Assembly (NCBI GenBank): GCA_020055645.1
Contig: CM034548.1
Coordinates: 22,102,701 to 22,166,700, forward strand
Length of the DNA stretch: 64,000 bases
From: Tomocerus qinae
Taxonomy: Eukaryota > Arthropoda > Collembola > Entomobryomorpha > Tomoceridae
Reading direction: 5' to 3'
Below, piece by piece: positions 1 to 14,048 of this stretch. The notes under the pieces were generated by a model. It had not been told where the DNA came from. It was given only the letters and a program-made list of their open reading frames with translations, and ran no database searches. A program made the translations under genes and the position numbers. Numbering within the stretch: position 1 is the stretch's first letter; each line of letters opens with the position of its first letter.

Positions 1-3000
1 TACACATAATAATTATACTTCATTAAGCTCCATGCATACCACTAGCATCTCATTCAACGCAATTGCTATAAACGCGACCCTGAACTACAAGTATGACCAA
101 TTGTAATAATAGAATGTATCCCTCGACGCAGCACTCTACATACACATCATATAATTTTACCCACTTTCTTTGAAACTGTATTATTCTTTCTTGTCAATTA
201 TAAAACTACCAATTTTGGACACGCTATATTGTGGATATTAACATTAAAATTCTGTCAGTGTTTCTAAATTCGATTTTTCATTTTTTAATGAGATATTTGT
301 ATTAACATGTTAAGTATAGTTTGTTTGAAAATAATTTCAATTTCCAACTAAAGTATTTACAAAAGTAACATATGAAAATTATTGGATTTTAAATGTATTT
401 CACAACGTTATAGGTAGCCCTGTAGATGCTATAATATGAGTCGTAAGAATACTTTGATATTACTAGAGGAGTAATATTCTGTGTGTAGTAAATAGATGGA
501 CTTATGTACGCTGTACTAAGTTTACTACAGTTGTAACTATAATAATATACGAAGGATGTAGGTTTAGTTACTCTGGTACTCTGTTCTCCAATCTATTTCC
601 ATTATTGCAAGAAGTAAGAGTAAAGGCACAGCTAAAGACTCCCTCAAATCCTCTATTGATCGGTGAATAGGTCTGGTGTGATGCACAGGCAGGCAGGAGC
701 TGGCAGCGTTGACTACGGCTCCAACCAACACAGTCGGAAAAGATTTCTGGGGGCTTCCCGGGTAGTTGTATTCTGTCACCTCCTTCGATCCGATCCGAAT
801 CGGGACTTTCCTACAACGCTGCCTCTACTTCCTTTCCGTCCACTCGCTCACTACTCTATTTCCAACCCCTATTCTAAGTGTATCTATGCTATACATAGAT
901 GTAGCTATATATACTCACCCTCTATAATGTTATCCTCTACACATTACATATTAAATACATCTACCAGAGCTCATAATACAACACATGCTTTATATAAGTA
1001 TCCTACTTATATAAATGTCACTACTGCATACATCCCTACCTACCATGATTATACATGCATCATCCATCTACCATGTTCATAAAATAAGTAGACTACTGTT
1101 GTTTTCCTCTCCTTATGTAACTACTATATAGTAATATGCACTTCTCATATCATCGTCAGTCTCTTCCTTCCTCTTCTCTTCTCTCGAAACTTAATAGGCA
1201 TAACCATATACATGCACAACAATGCCCCAGGACGCTATGATTTTAGCTCCCACGTCTTTCTTACAGCTCTTCACCGTATACCGCACATGGTCTCTAAAAT
1301 GTGCGATTCATTTTCATACGGAAATTGCTACATTGCAAGTAAAAATCAAATTCATATGCAATTTATGCCATTAACTTACAACTATCCACTGGGGTGATTT
1401 CCCCATGACCTTAGCCCATATAAGACATTCTGCGTTCTAACGGTATGTTGTGAGATGACATTGGAGATTATAAAATTTGTCGCAGCATATAGTACCAGAG
1501 TATTATGTTTTACAGTATGTGTCCAAATATTTAAAAAGTTTACTTAAACTAAGGAGCCTTAATATAAGTGCATGAAAATAATGGGGAGAAAAATACTTCA
1601 GTTTCAAAACGAACTTAAAGCTGTAAAAATATGCATTACGTCTATTTTCTCTTTCATTACCTCTGATGACATGATGACTGCAGAATTGGTCCTAAAGCAA
1701 GGACAATTGAGCCTCAAAATTGATGACACCGAAATAATATGTGGCAATCATTCTATTATTACATCTAAAACATTCACTGTCAATTACATATTTTTTAGGA
1801 TAAAAAAATTGAACCATTTTACCATCTATACCACTAACGGTGCCATTCACCATAAATACGAAGGTCAGTAGGTCAGATTATGATTGACAAAATGATCCTC
1901 TGTCATTAAATGTGTCATTCTATTTTTTGGCAATAAAGTAGGTAGGTAGGTATTAACTAAGTATAGACACATTATTATGGTAGCATGGGATTATTTTTGA
2001 TTTGCTCTTCAGACCATTGACAAACATCTATGCCGAAAACCAAAATGAGCCAAATGGGACTCAACAGACGTTAGGTGAACAGAAAATGTTTGTATGAAGC
2101 TTATCAAAATTTCGCGTTGATGCCATAGGTAAGTTATGATTTTATATGCAGCCCAATACTCGTCCGAAGGCGTGGGTAAACTCTTTAGGGTAGAATGTAG
2201 CGTGGCTTATTATATATGCACAAGCATCATGGTAAACATATATGATATATGTACTATATATGCTAACATGTATTTATATTTCAAGATTGCACTACTGGTA
2301 TAAAGTTGAATCTATATTACAAGTAAAATAGCAATGTTCTAAACTAACTCTTTCTCGTGTATTCCATTGTTAAGAAATAAAGAGCTTCGGTATGTAATAT
2401 TTGCTATGGTTCTCGAAATGCAATATGTTATGTGACATTTATATTTAGATATACTCTTCATATATTCATACTAGATAGTAATTTTTCATATTATTGTACC
2501 TACATTACATCTCCCTAGTTTTCATCTTCGTTATCTAACTAGACAAGCTACCTATTTTAGAGTATCATGGTAACAACATTATGCGGGTCCTTACATTAAT
2601 ACGAAAGAACCATATTCATAAATACTACATTAGTCTACACGCCGTACTTTTAGACTACATGCATATATTTACCTAAAAGGACCGAAATTTTTTCCCTAAT
2701 TTTGTCTATTAGGGAATAATTTCTTTATATTCAAATCTAAAAAAATGTCTCTCTAAACAAACTAACTTTTTATAGTACGATGTTAGAATTAATGCATGAA
2801 AACCACAATATCGTCAAGGATTTAATTCAAGTGAAACGTAGATTTCCTTCTTTTCAAACTTGGATGCCAAGAAATTGCGTCCTAGAACAAAGAAAATAAA
2901 TAGGACCTAAAATTAATCCGAGAGATGAGTAGAGGGGTAGTAACTTAATAAAAAGTACAATAAACTACACACGTCTAAATATCCTTCGGCACAGATATAT

Positions 3001-6000
3001 GAAAGTGTATGACATCAATGTAAAAAGCCATAAAAATTCATGCTTTGAAATCAAGTGAATATATTTATAATGAAAATGTTCATATCCGCTCAGGATTTTC
3101 AAGAACAGCATTTTTAACCTTTTGTAGAGTTTTCATAGGTATCTAAAGCTTGACATTAAGAGAATCGTTTTGTTTAATTCAAAGTTACACTTAAAATTAT
3201 TTTTAAAACTCAACAATTTCCAAATTTTGCATCCTTTTCCATTTTCTTATGAGGAGTTAAAATTTAATGATATAAGGGGTTAAAATTTAGTTACAGTATT
3301 TAATCTGCAACAATTATTTAAACTACAGGTCCGCCGAATCGATCCCTCCTTTATGGCGAGAACTATTTCATACGCTGCCTTTATTTCGCAAAGATATAAA
3401 TATAGACCTACATATATACATTACCCACATATACATGATATTTGTAGTTTCTGTAGTAGCACAAGTAAATATCCAATTTTCTCTTTTCTTATTTGCTCAA
3501 GCGAATATTATCATAATATATCAGTATTTACTTTATACTTTCCCAGTTTTAATTCCTTAGTCAGAAGTATGTATTTGTATGACCATTTAAGCTAGCATTT
3601 ACATTTCCACTGTTGGCCACACAGTTTATCATTTTGGTATTGTACTTTAATATCCTTGACGATGATGCTCCTGTCACTGGTTCCTATATTTGTGTTACAT
3701 CATACATGATGAAGATCTTATATAGCTACTCCTTTCACCATTTTATGGTTGTAGGTTCCCCGCAGCAAATTCATGTTATTACTGTTGTGCCCTTAGTTAG
3801 TTTCAGCACTCTGAGAAAGTTGACGTACATGGTTTATAATATCATACGAGTGGATAAGGAAAGGAGAGATGTTGCAATTATATTAGAGAGCGAGTCCAGT
3901 GAGTCTAGTAGTACTTATAAAATCAATAATACCTACGGATGCAATAGCAACCCATACAAAACACACACACTCACATACGAGAAGTCAGTTGAAATGAAAT
4001 AACCATGCATCCTTTAAACACAGTTAGGTACATTTTATACATTAATGGGTATTACGATGGGACAATTTCCATGCTAGGTTGTCAATGTCAACTTGGATAC
4101 ATGAAAGTACTTTCATGACTCCTATCCACACACACGGGTTCTATTCCCAAGTGTATGTCCCTCTTATCTATATGTAAAATTCACAATATTATAGTCACTC
4201 ACAACTCAGAATCAGGCCTAGTGTTAATATAAACGGAGAAATCGGTGGCGTAGGGAAGAAAATAACTGGGAAGCAGAAATGCTTCCTAAAAATGTATTTA
4301 TTTACTTTCCCTTCATAAATTTCTCAAAGAAACTACTTATAGAATCCTTTAATAAATTGCAAATGAAAGGAAGCAATGTGCAAAAAAAGTATAGTTGTAT
4401 AAAAGACTTGTGTCTGGTAAATTCAGCCATGAATGCAGGAAGCGTGTGAACAGGGATAGAAAGGACGACGGGTATTTGTGTTATTAACCCTCCCGAGTAG
4501 GACGTGCCTGGGTGCATTGAATAAAAGGTAGGTATTTATCAGTACATGGGAGTATCCTCTCTCTGTGTGCACTTGTGACTGCTTTCATCTCCAGGACTCT
4601 CTCTCTATGCACATTGCACACTTCCTACTACTACTAGGTAGTCAACTAACTTTACCTATCATTCTTTAGTAACTTTGCAGTCGTATGTCGTATTTTGGCT
4701 GACCTGGAGTACTAGTAGTGCTTACACACTCCTATCGTGCATACATACGCTGCTGCACTAGACTCGCACTTCTTTTTTACTGTATTGCTCCTGGCAGGGC
4801 TGACACACTCTTCCTGAAAGTCTCTCTTGTTTTTCATAAAAAGGAAGCACACCAGTAGCAACATCGCACACTAGTCATTCTTCTCCGCACAATTCACATC
4901 CCGACGAGTTTCTCCTCCACTCCAGCTGCCTTAACTCCAGTGCAGGACTTTCCTCTCCAGATAAAGGTCCCTACTTGTTCCTTTCCTCAATTTATATGCA
5001 CTTTCTTTCATATCTCATAATAACTATAAACTCGCTCGGCTGTAGTGTAATGCTTTCTACTATAGTGACGTCCAATGTGCACCATATACTACTAGAAACT
5101 CAATTCCCTATTCTTAAGTGCTAACTATAATTCAAAAAGATGTGTGATTGAAGAGAATCTTATTCTGTAGTAACACTCTATCCGATTTTTCACTTTTTAC
5201 TAGTGTCTAACAACAAATTGCGGAAAGATTTAAAAAATTTATCAACAGATGAACTTTTTACTTGTGTACTATTGATAGGAGTTCATGTGGAGAAAGTGCA
5301 TGCAGGATTGTGAGAGCCAAATTTGCATTAGTATATTTTTGGTTAGCTAACAGGTATTTTTTAGTGTGTGTATGCAGACATTATAGTTAACAGCAGAGAT
5401 TAGGTTGTAAATGTTGCTATTATTACTATCAGAAAGCGCGTTGCGTGAATACTTTCCCTTTCTTTCTCTTTACTTAGTATCCCCAGATAGAATTGATATA
5501 TTGACTTGCTCTCGTCTCACTAAATACACAAATGGCAAATAGACTCTCCGCATTGACAGATTTGTATGACTTGTAGTAATAAAACTTTTGTTGACACAGA
5601 ATTGTACAACAACACAGACCAGATTAGAAATCCGCCAGAAAACTAATTAAAAATAATCCGATAATGAAACAAAATCCAGCTCAGTGTTGTGGATCAATAT
5701 AGTGAATCAATCTGTATACGATACTTGCGCATCTTGCCAATTTTATTAAACGACATATTACGCAGTACTTAAAGGTATAGTTCACTTCAATATGGATACA
5801 ATAGTTTAAAGGCATTTTCTAATGTAACATGATAGTAAAAGGTCTAAAATTCCTGTAACTCTATTCTCTACAGGTTTCTGTTCTGGAAGCAGCAAACATA
5901 CTTTAATACTCACATTACGATCTCATACTCGCGAAACATTGCTCTATATAGTGTGTAGTAGGAAGTATTGAGGAAGAAGTCGAACGAATCCGTCCTATGT

Positions 6001-6176
6001 TCACTTTTTACTGATCTCATTGTCAGTTCATCTAAATGCGGTGACAGTCGAATCAATAGTAGTGCGGTGGACTCTCAGAAGTGTAGCATACATAACAGTG
6101 CATTGTTACCTTCTGCTTCTCCACTCATCTTTAGAATAATAAGATACAAATCCAAATCCTACAGTATACGATCACA
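1..6176. other. intergenic / upstream DNA, no gene recognised
   Basis: A+T-rich DNA. The open frames here are short, compositionally random and lack convincing splice partners or family motifs. A few GTAG/TACC tetranucleotide runs occur, for example near 1938-1951. The last few hundred bases probably hold the promoter and 5' UTR of the Ly6 gene starting at 6177, but I see no clear TATA or initiator element. Confidence 0.6.
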
Positions 6177-9100
6177 ATGGGTTTCGCTCGCTACGTAATT
6201 TCCATCTTATTTGTTCAGCTACTCATAATCTCTCAAAACGGTAATTTTTCCATGCATTTCTGAAATTTCATTTTTATCCTAATTTGTCTAGCTAACTAAT
6301 ACAATATTACATTCATTGATTTATAAGTTATATATTTCTATAAAATCTACATATTAAACGAAATTAAAGCATCTAAAGGGGTCTTGATATAAAATCAAGT
6401 TTTAATTAAGTTTTAAATGACCTATATAATTGTAATTTATTTAAGTATAATAAGTACATGGTATTTATTACAGCATACAAACCTATATTTCGAAAACAAT
6501 ATACTTATTGTCCGTTGATATTGTAAGAGTAATACGTAATAAGTTAGGTACGTATGGTATTTTAATATAGCATGAGGAAGAAAGATGATACGCAGCAATA
6601 CTTGAAACAACTTTTAGTAAGGTGCACTGTATTGCATGTAAATGACATTTTAATTACTTTGTTTATAAGCCAGCAGCTGCATGTTTGCCACTAGATTAGG
6701 TAGCTACAGCGAATTCTCTTTCGATTCGCCAATAAGGCAGAGAAATATAGATTTTCTAACTGCGTACCGTTTTCATTGCTGACGAAACAGGAAACCACAG
6801 TTAAATTTTACTAGACTAGACCAGACTAGAAAACTAATTAACAAAGGAATGTTTTATCTCCATTCATTTATAAATATCCTTAAAATTGCCAAGCAAACTT
6901 ACTAATTAATAGTATTAAGAAACTAATTTGATTTGGGTTTACTTTGCAAAATCAATGAGACGAAAGGGAATGAGAGTTACAGTTAAACATTTGGCGACAA
7001 AATTACATTTGGCAATAGTGTCATTAATCTCATTAAGTAATGTAAACTCTCTAGTGTAAATAATATGCTTATAGGCTTTGATGGTAAATGTGTTTATTTT
7101 ACCTTGATTGGTGTTAATTCTATTTGTGTTCATGCACTGGAATTTGATTAGGTTAATAACCAAGCAAATAGTAAATAAATTTATTATGAATGGTTTACTA
7201 GGGTTTCCGTTGAGTAGCAAGCTTCCAATTATATAACATGCCCCAAGCTATGCAGGCAGCAAAACTAACAAGTGCAAGTGCTAGGTTAGCATATTAATCA
7301 TGTGAAAGAAATGCGATACTTTGCGTTTTCAATAATTGATGACGATAAGAACTATAAGGTTAACACAAATGTCAACTCAGTATTGCATTTTGCACTTGGT
7401 AAAGTTAAGATCATAATATCTAGAGCAGTATGAGCCAGTCACCCTACCTTGTACATTCCGTATTACTATACAGGTCTTTACATATCCCTATACAAGAACT
7501 TAGCCAAAGCATCATTTTACTAGTAAGCTCGGTCAGCATTCTGCACTTACTCAGAAGATAAGAATATACACGAATCAAGAATAGGAAAACTGCTTTAGGT
7601 ACTTCAGTTGTACACTCCAGTTGTTAAGTGAGGGTTATCATAAATACACGCTGTTCGTGTTATTTGAAGACCTTACACAGAATGCTATCTGCATGAGGGA
7701 ATGATGTGAATGTCATACGCATATGCAAGATTTCCTTTCGGATGTGGCATGTTAAGCAACAAAGTACCACTAAAATTTTCTTTATGAGCATTTTTCAACA
7801 ACATTTTGGGGATGCTTATTTTTCTATACAAAGTTTGCAAACAAGGGCTAGAATAGACTCATCATTTAAGTTTTCTATATACAAGAAACGTTTCCGAGTA
7901 TATGTACAAGTAAATAATATATTATGTTTGATGTTTGAGAAAATATTTGGCATAGGCAAGAGAAGATTATGACAAAAGCACTGCGGGCTGTTAAAATATT
8001 TTGTTATAAATAATCGCAGACCTTTTGACATGAAATAAATGATGAAATAAGCCTTTATTTGTAATGCTTTGCAGGCTGTTTAGGCACCATCAGTTGTTTC
8101 ACATGTTCATCTCGCAATCACAGCGATGTCGATTGCGAAGATCCATTTCATCCAGGCAACAATACTTACACGGAAAGATGTAAAGTGCCAAAAAGAGGAC
8201 ATAAAGGAGAATTCCCAGCTCATTTCTGCATCAAAATCATTGGAACATCCTGTAAGTTTCATGCTACCATAAATATCGTTATTTACAGTGCATAAATGGA
8301 AGAATATCGTATGTGCATACTAAACACCAGATGTGTAATTCCTGTAACATGGCCATGTATTTGTATTATGCACTTTTTATGTCTTCTGCTATAATTGGTG
8401 ATGGGGAATGGAGAACTATATAATATTTCTTCTCCAGCCACCAATATTGTTAATACATGATGATGATATTTGTTATTGGAAATACTTTTTTGTTCCAATA
8501 TTGATAGGCATTTCTATGTAATGAGAAAAAATTATTGAAAATTATAATATTTAATTATATGTCCAATATTATATATTTATTCTGTGAAATCTCATGGCCG
8601 AAATTGTTTACAACTTCTATTTAGTTCTGAAATTGAAATTTTAATCTCTGACTTTGAACCATGATTTTTCCTATTGATAAATACCATTTCGGGCTATTAC
8701 AAATTTTCAATATATTTTTGACTATTGTAGTCTTATTGTACACTTCGGTGTATGTAAATTACCCAAAAGGAAACATTTTGTTTATAGGTCCCAACTTTCC
8801 TGCCTAGTTGCTTGTCAATTTCTTGTTTCATTAAGTCTTTTTTATATGTATTAAGTGCATTGTGACATCCAAATAAAATATATTTCATGGATTGTTTTAT
8901 TAGCATCGTAGCTGAGGTGATAGCTACCTACTACTCAATAACATATTTTAACTTATAAGGACTACTTTTATGCATATTATTGCACCTAAATAAATATCTT
9001 AATGAGCAAATATAATATATATTTTACAGATATTACAAAAGAGAAGCTGTTAATTCGAAGATGCGTTATGGAGAATATGGATTCGCAGTGCGGTAATTTC

Positions 9101-9499
9101 CGACTTGGAGAAGATGTCCTACATGGATGTATTCTGACTTGCGATTTGGATGGCTGCAACTCCTCCAGCAACTTGTCATTATCCCATATTCTTGTAGTCC
9201 CAACGCTTTTCTTGTTGGTCAGTATTTGCTTCCCGTTTCTCTCGAGGAGTCTAGAGTCAGTGACGACCCATATTCAGAAGAAACGACAAGATTTGGCTGC
9301 GAGGCACTCCGAAGAGTACGATGAAGATGAGCCCATAACTTTCCCCTCTACAGAAAATAGAAATTTCTCCCTAACAACGAAAAAGAGTCGAGACCTGGAA
9401 CTGGAAGCCATACCGTATCTACAAGGTGACAGTGTACAATTTTACAAAAGCACCTTCAAGTGCTTTAACCGTATACATCAAAACAAATCTCGTCTGTAA
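6177..9499 (+). CDS. Ly6/uPAR-domain (three-finger) membrane protein, 3 exons, 236 aa
   Basis: Exons 6177-6240, 8075-8251 and 9030-9499. Introns are GT-AG with donors gtaatt and gtaagt, both in phase 1, and the frame stays open. The ATG (6177) begins a hydrophobic signal peptide (residues 1-22, ending SQNG). Residues 27-124 carry ten cysteines in the Ly6/uPAR pattern, opening ISCFTCSS and closing HGCILTCDLDGCNSS; the terminal Cys-Asn is diagnostic. The domain resembles the insect quiver/boudin-type Ly6 proteins, which act at the cell surface in channel modulation, septate junctions or traffic; the role here is not known. Residues 133-151 are hydrophobic. Most family members end there and receive a GPI anchor, but this one continues for about 85 residues with a basic then acidic stretch (SEEYDEDEP). 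That suggests a type I membrane protein or an unseen splice variant. A possible poly(A) signal is AATAAA at 10105. Confidence 0.85.
6241..8074 (+). other. intron 1 of the Ly6 gene
   Basis: A 1.8-kb intron between donor CG|GTAATT and acceptor TTTGCAG. No nested gene or clear repeat seen; open frames on either strand are random. Confidence 0.75.
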
Positions 9500-12048
9500 A
9501 ATCCTATTGCTACTGATCAAGTGCTTATATATAACATCTTTGTCTGTATTTAACTATATAGTAATTATTGTGTGCTTTCATGTCACAACAACAAAAGTCG
9601 CTTTAAGCAAAGATACGATTTCGACAATTGTGTTTTATTATTAACGTACTTTTATAATGATTATGATAGTAGATTGATTACAAATTATCAATAGTCTCTG
9701 CTACAATTCCATAACTCTCCAGTCTTTTCATTGGTTTATAATAATACTTCTGAACTAAAATAATCTCATTCTTTTTATAAATATCAAGTCATTGACAAAA
9801 TTCATTCAAGTAATAATTAATTGCCTTTACCACATGTGAATGTTCTGTGCCGAAATGGTATATTAAAACATCGAAACGGTAAACTCGGAAATAGTCGGAA
9901 ACCTACTAAAAAAGGTTAAGCGTTGATCGCGTTTTGCTCTTGCTGATGTATTTGTGACCTTAAAAGTTAGAACTACACAAAACTCTAACTTCAATTTCGT
10001 ATGCAAACTCAATCTTGAATTCAAGAGATTCAAATGGTTAAATCAAAGAATAATGTATTACTGAAGCCCAGTTTTCCCGTTTTCAAACAAATAATTATGT
10101 AAGCAATAAAAACCTACTATAAGTACTATTGACAAACTACTTTCTAAAATAAATATTCACGTCTCCATTCGTTAATTAAATGGGCGCACATTGAATACCA
10201 CTAATTCCAAACTAATAAGTGAGTTTTGGGGTAATTTATATAACGGGAATTGCACATAGTCGAGAATATTTAATTTTTTTATTGCAATGATATTTTGTGG
10301 GCTCTGGCTGGGACTGCAGCTGACAGAAATTTCATAAAATGAATCAAAACCATATTGCCTCATGCCCTTTGCTTGCTTATTAACTCCACTCGATGTAAAT
10401 CAAATGGAAAAGAGTCGTAAAAAGATTTGGAGAGTTTTAGTGGGTATAAAGCAGAAGAAATCTGTTCTATTATAAATATTATGCTGCTAATTAGCTAACA
10501 TAATAAATATAACGCATAAGTAACAGATTTGAGAATTGAAATTTCATATGATGCCTGTGAATATAGTAAAAAATAAATTGTAATAAATTCTCGAGTCTTA
10601 TTATTGTAGATATAGTTTTTAGAAAGATGTACGCCTTCTAGATAAAATAGAAAGCGAAATGCGTATTGGAACCGACATACCACCTATTTACATGATAAAT
10701 AATAATAAATTATATTAAATATATGTAATAAGGTATAAATTATAAAATACATGCGTAGGGACATGTATTATTTATTCTAAGTTTATGTCTATTAGTTCTT
10801 AAGTTGTCCTTGTCCTTATTAAATTTTACTATTTATTTGATTAAGTTTCTAAGAAATTGGTGCATTCCTGTGACTCTGTAGTCAATTATCTCTTCATAAA
10901 ATTGAATAAATATCACAAAGTAAATATTAACGAATACTAGTTTTTCTCGGGCTTATCTTGCTTTATTTTACGAAAAGAACAGTATCACATCGAGAAGGAT
11001 TTATTACATTACATATCTTAGTGTCAGTATGATGACGATGTAGCAAACTCCTCATTGAACCAATAAAGCCACAAATAAAATTAACCAAGATATTCAACTT
11101 TGAAGATACTAAATATTAATTATTGGATTTAAATTAATATACCTAAGTAAATCGATGACTGAAGTTAATATGAATACCGAATAAAGTACATTACAAATAA
11201 TATTATTACATGCAATTTACGACAAGGGGATTTGTGTTAGCAGAGAAGCAGTTATTAGTGTTCTTTTGGATTTCAGAAATTCATGCACTGCTTATACTTT
11301 CAGAAGCAAAATGATTTGACCATAATATTACTAATAGTGATGGCTCTTTATTGTGACAAAATTTCATAAAATCAAAGCATTTGTTTTCAACGTGATGGAA
11401 GCAAATTGGTTATTGTAGTGTGGAACTCTCAAATTAAACTTATTTCGACCTTAAAATAAAGTTCAGCCATCATCTAAATAAAGATGTTTGCACCTATGTC
11501 TTACAAAGTATATTACATAAAACAAAAAGTATTAAGTTCATCTCGAGTCATGAGTAACAAGTTAAAAGTGAAATATGCAAGCGCATAACATAGAGTTAAT
11601 ATGTTTTGAGCTCATAATATTGGTCCTCTCCTCATTACTCGCATACTTAAACTATAATTTTAGGCGTTGGTATCGTTCTTATACTATGCCAAACATTTGG
11701 TTTTGACTTTTTGCATTCATCATAAACGTTATGTTTGGGCTTACTAATCAGTTTTCGTCTCATATTCTATGTATAATATAACATGATTTGTAGTTTGTAT
11801 GCATACTTGGTACGTACATATAAATATCTACACATTAATGTACCTATAGTACCTAACCTAAGCAAAATGTAGGCCTTCATTTGTTTGTCACTGGGCAAAA
11901 AGTGCAAAGATTGCAATAGGATGCAAAAATGCAAGTTGAAAAAAATTTAGAAAGGGTTAGATGTCAGTTTCGGAGAAATCACGTACGCAATGAGCAACGA
12001 ACTCTGCTTATTACCCTATCAAGCGATCTTTTCCAGCTCATTTTTAAT
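9500..12048. other. Ly6 3' UTR and intergenic DNA
   Basis: After the stop codon the sequence is A+T-rich, with AATAAA candidates at 10105-10110 and beyond. No gene, RNA or clear repeat recognised. Confidence 0.5.
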
Positions 12049-12605
12049 CTTAATAAACCATTGCAAAACGGAAACATAACGGCAGAGAAGTTCATCCCCT
12101 GTCATGGGCCATGGGATGCTGTAATTTAATGTTTAGTAGTGTCCGCGGACCTGTCAGCTGTCAATCGAGCTATTAAACGACCGTGCAAGACGAATAGAAC
12201 TGGCGTTGTATCGATTTTCAGTTATTTTTATGGTTTTCAACCACCTTCCATATCAGGGGAAAGTTGTAACCTATTTAGTAGTGTTCGCGGACTTGTCAGC
12301 TTTCAATGGAGCTATTACACGACCGTGTAGGACGAATAGAGGAGTTGTATCGATTTTCAGGTATTTTTTAAATTTTAAACCCCTCCCCCGGTCAGGGGGT
12401 GCGACCGATTTTGACCATCTATAAACTCCGCCTTTCTATTTACCTGTAGATTGCACCCTGAAAATTTCAACTCGCTAGCTCAAATTGTTTGAAAGTTATC
12501 GCGCACAGGGATTTCCAGACGGACAGACAGAAACAGTATTCGCATACATACAGAGAAGATGGACTTCTCTGAACAATTGGCTGGTGAAGCATTGAGCTAT
12601 CGAGA
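12049..12605. mobile_element. dispersed non-autonomous repeat with degenerate internal monomers, copy 1
   Basis: It starts with an ATAAACCATTGCAAAACGG-like head, carries at least two degenerate monomers (TTTAGTAGTG starts at 12132 and 12274, spacing 142 bp), and ends in a CGGACAGACAGAAA-type tail followed by CTTCTCTGAA. The same head, monomers and tail recur at about 20709-21402. No coding capacity. Similar monomer-plus-GACAGACAGA repeats are common in insect genomes; I cannot assign a superfamily. Confidence 0.6.
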
Positions 12606-12817
12606 TATGCACTATGCACCCATGTAAATGTATATTCCCAGCGATAAATCCACCTAGTCTTGTGTGTATAGAAATCAATTGGATGACCTATTGTTCTCCA
12701 GTCACGATCACGATTCCTTCAGAGCACACTGCTTCGCCGGCCACGAACAAAAGACCAATAATTATTATTAGGATTAAAAATGAGCTGGAAAAGATCACTT
12801 GAAGGGTTATATGTGTA

Positions 12818-13103
12818 TTATAGTTTTGCTCTCACCTTTCCTCTATTCATGAGGAAGACAATGGTCATGTGGTACATTATCTTCAGCGAGAACTTGGAGA
12901 GGAGAACATCAACGTGGGGTGAGACTGCAGTTGTACCTCCCAGTCGACTGGGAGGTACAACTGCATTATATATAGTGCAGTTATACCTCCCACGTTAATG
13001 TTCTTTGCTTCAAGTTCTCGCTGAAGATAAGCCTATTGTAATGTACCACATGATTCATTGTCTTTCTAATAAATGGAGGAAATGTGAGAGCGAAACTATA
13101 ATA
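12818..13103. mobile_element. foldback / MITE-like palindromic element, 286 bp
   Basis: The left arm (12818-12918, including TTTTGCTCTCACCTTTCCTC) is the reverse complement of the right arm (12989-13103) apart from a few substitutions and an 11-nt insertion. The middle holds a perfect 40-bp palindrome at 12926-12965 centred on CAGTCGACTG. A third copy of TGCAGTTATACCTCCCA lies at about 12977-12992. The RNA would fold into a long branched hairpin. It looks like a foldback element; no coding capacity. Confidence 0.75.
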
Positions 13104-13149
13104 GCTACAAACTGTAGTTACATGCTGATTTAGATAAATATTTATTGAT

Positions 13150-13400
13150 AGTCTGAGTCAGAGATGACTAATGGGAGACTAGGCCATTGGCGGTATTTTA
13201 AATGTTAAAAGTTATCTGAGGTGATTATAATTTATTATGAATTTTTCACTACTGAGATGACTTTTTAAAAGACCACATGATTGAGATGACTTCGGGGATT
13301 ACTTATTAAGAATCGTTTACTAGAGATGACTTTAGATGACTTTTTAACGAGTCAAATGATTGAGAGAGAAATTTGTAGTATTTTTCTAACAGAAGTCATC
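13150..13400. repeat. scattered GAGATGACT(T) short repeats
   Basis: The motif AGATGACT occurs repeatedly in direct orientation (near 13162, 13255, 13285, 13325, 13337) and in inverse orientation near 13395, and again at about 14088. Such clusters are typical of subterminal repeats of a DNA transposon, here flanking the nested palindromes that follow. Confidence 0.4.
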
Positions 13401-13440
13401 TTGCCTAAGTTGAGACTAATTAATGTTTTCGATACTGTAC

Positions 13441-13555
13441 CCCAAAGCAGTTTACCCAAAGTCCAACACACGTAACGTGCCTATGTCGGGTGCCTTCCAA
13501 AGTTACCCGATATACGCCCATTGCGTGTGATGGACTTCGGGTAAACTGCTTTGGG
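13441..13555. mobile_element. 115-bp hairpin MITE
   Basis: Near-perfect terminal inverted repeats of about 30 bp: CCCAAAGCAGTTTACCC at the left and GGGTAAACTGCTTTGGG at the right, extending inwards through AAGTCCA/TGGACTT and CACACG/CGTGTG. The loop is about 50 bp. Its last GGG is shared with the start of the next element, so the boundary between the two is uncertain. Confidence 0.7.
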
Positions 13556-14048
13556 ACCGTCCATATATTATGTCATCAAAAAATCGCGATTTTTCGGACC
13601 CCCTCCCCCCTTATGTCATCACATGTCAACATTTGCCTGACCCCCCCTAATATATTATGTCAACATTGCTCTTACCCCCTACCCAAAAACTTTGCAAAAT
13701 AGATATCGAATTTAGAAAGTTTAAATTTTTTAAGCCGGCAAGGTACAAAATAAAAACTGGAACTGAATTGCATAATATTATTTATTTTAAGTTTATAAAA
13801 GCAATAATTAGGTAGCACTAAAAGTAATATTTAGTGGCAATTATCAAAATTAGAAATTGATTTTTGGCTTGCATCACAATTCAAGTATTTTTTTGCAACC
13901 GTTTTTTGCTAAGGTTTATTCTTTTTTTATTTATTTTTGTTGACATAATCATCAGCTTGTACCCCCTCCCTCCCCCTGTCAACAATTGTCAACATTTGCC
14001 TAGACCCCCTCCCTCCCTAAGGTGTTGACATAATATGTGGATGGTCCC
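13553..14048. mobile_element. non-autonomous DNA transposon with GGGACCGTCCA termini
   Basis: The terminal inverted repeats match at about 24 of 26 positions: GGGACCGTCCATATATTATG at the left, and the complement of CATAATATGTGGATGGTCCC at the right. Subterminal C-rich tracts (GACCCCCTCCC near both ends) and repeated TTATGTCA / TGTCAACATTTGCC are typical of this widespread animal MITE type. No transposase frame. Confidence 0.7.

Noticed and set aside
663-1082. 139-codon frame, + strand
   Set aside because: Biased only by A+T-rich Tyr/His/Thr codons; no splice partners, no motif.
3613-4002. 129-codon frame, + strand
   Set aside because: No ATG start, random composition, no recognisable domain or splice sites.
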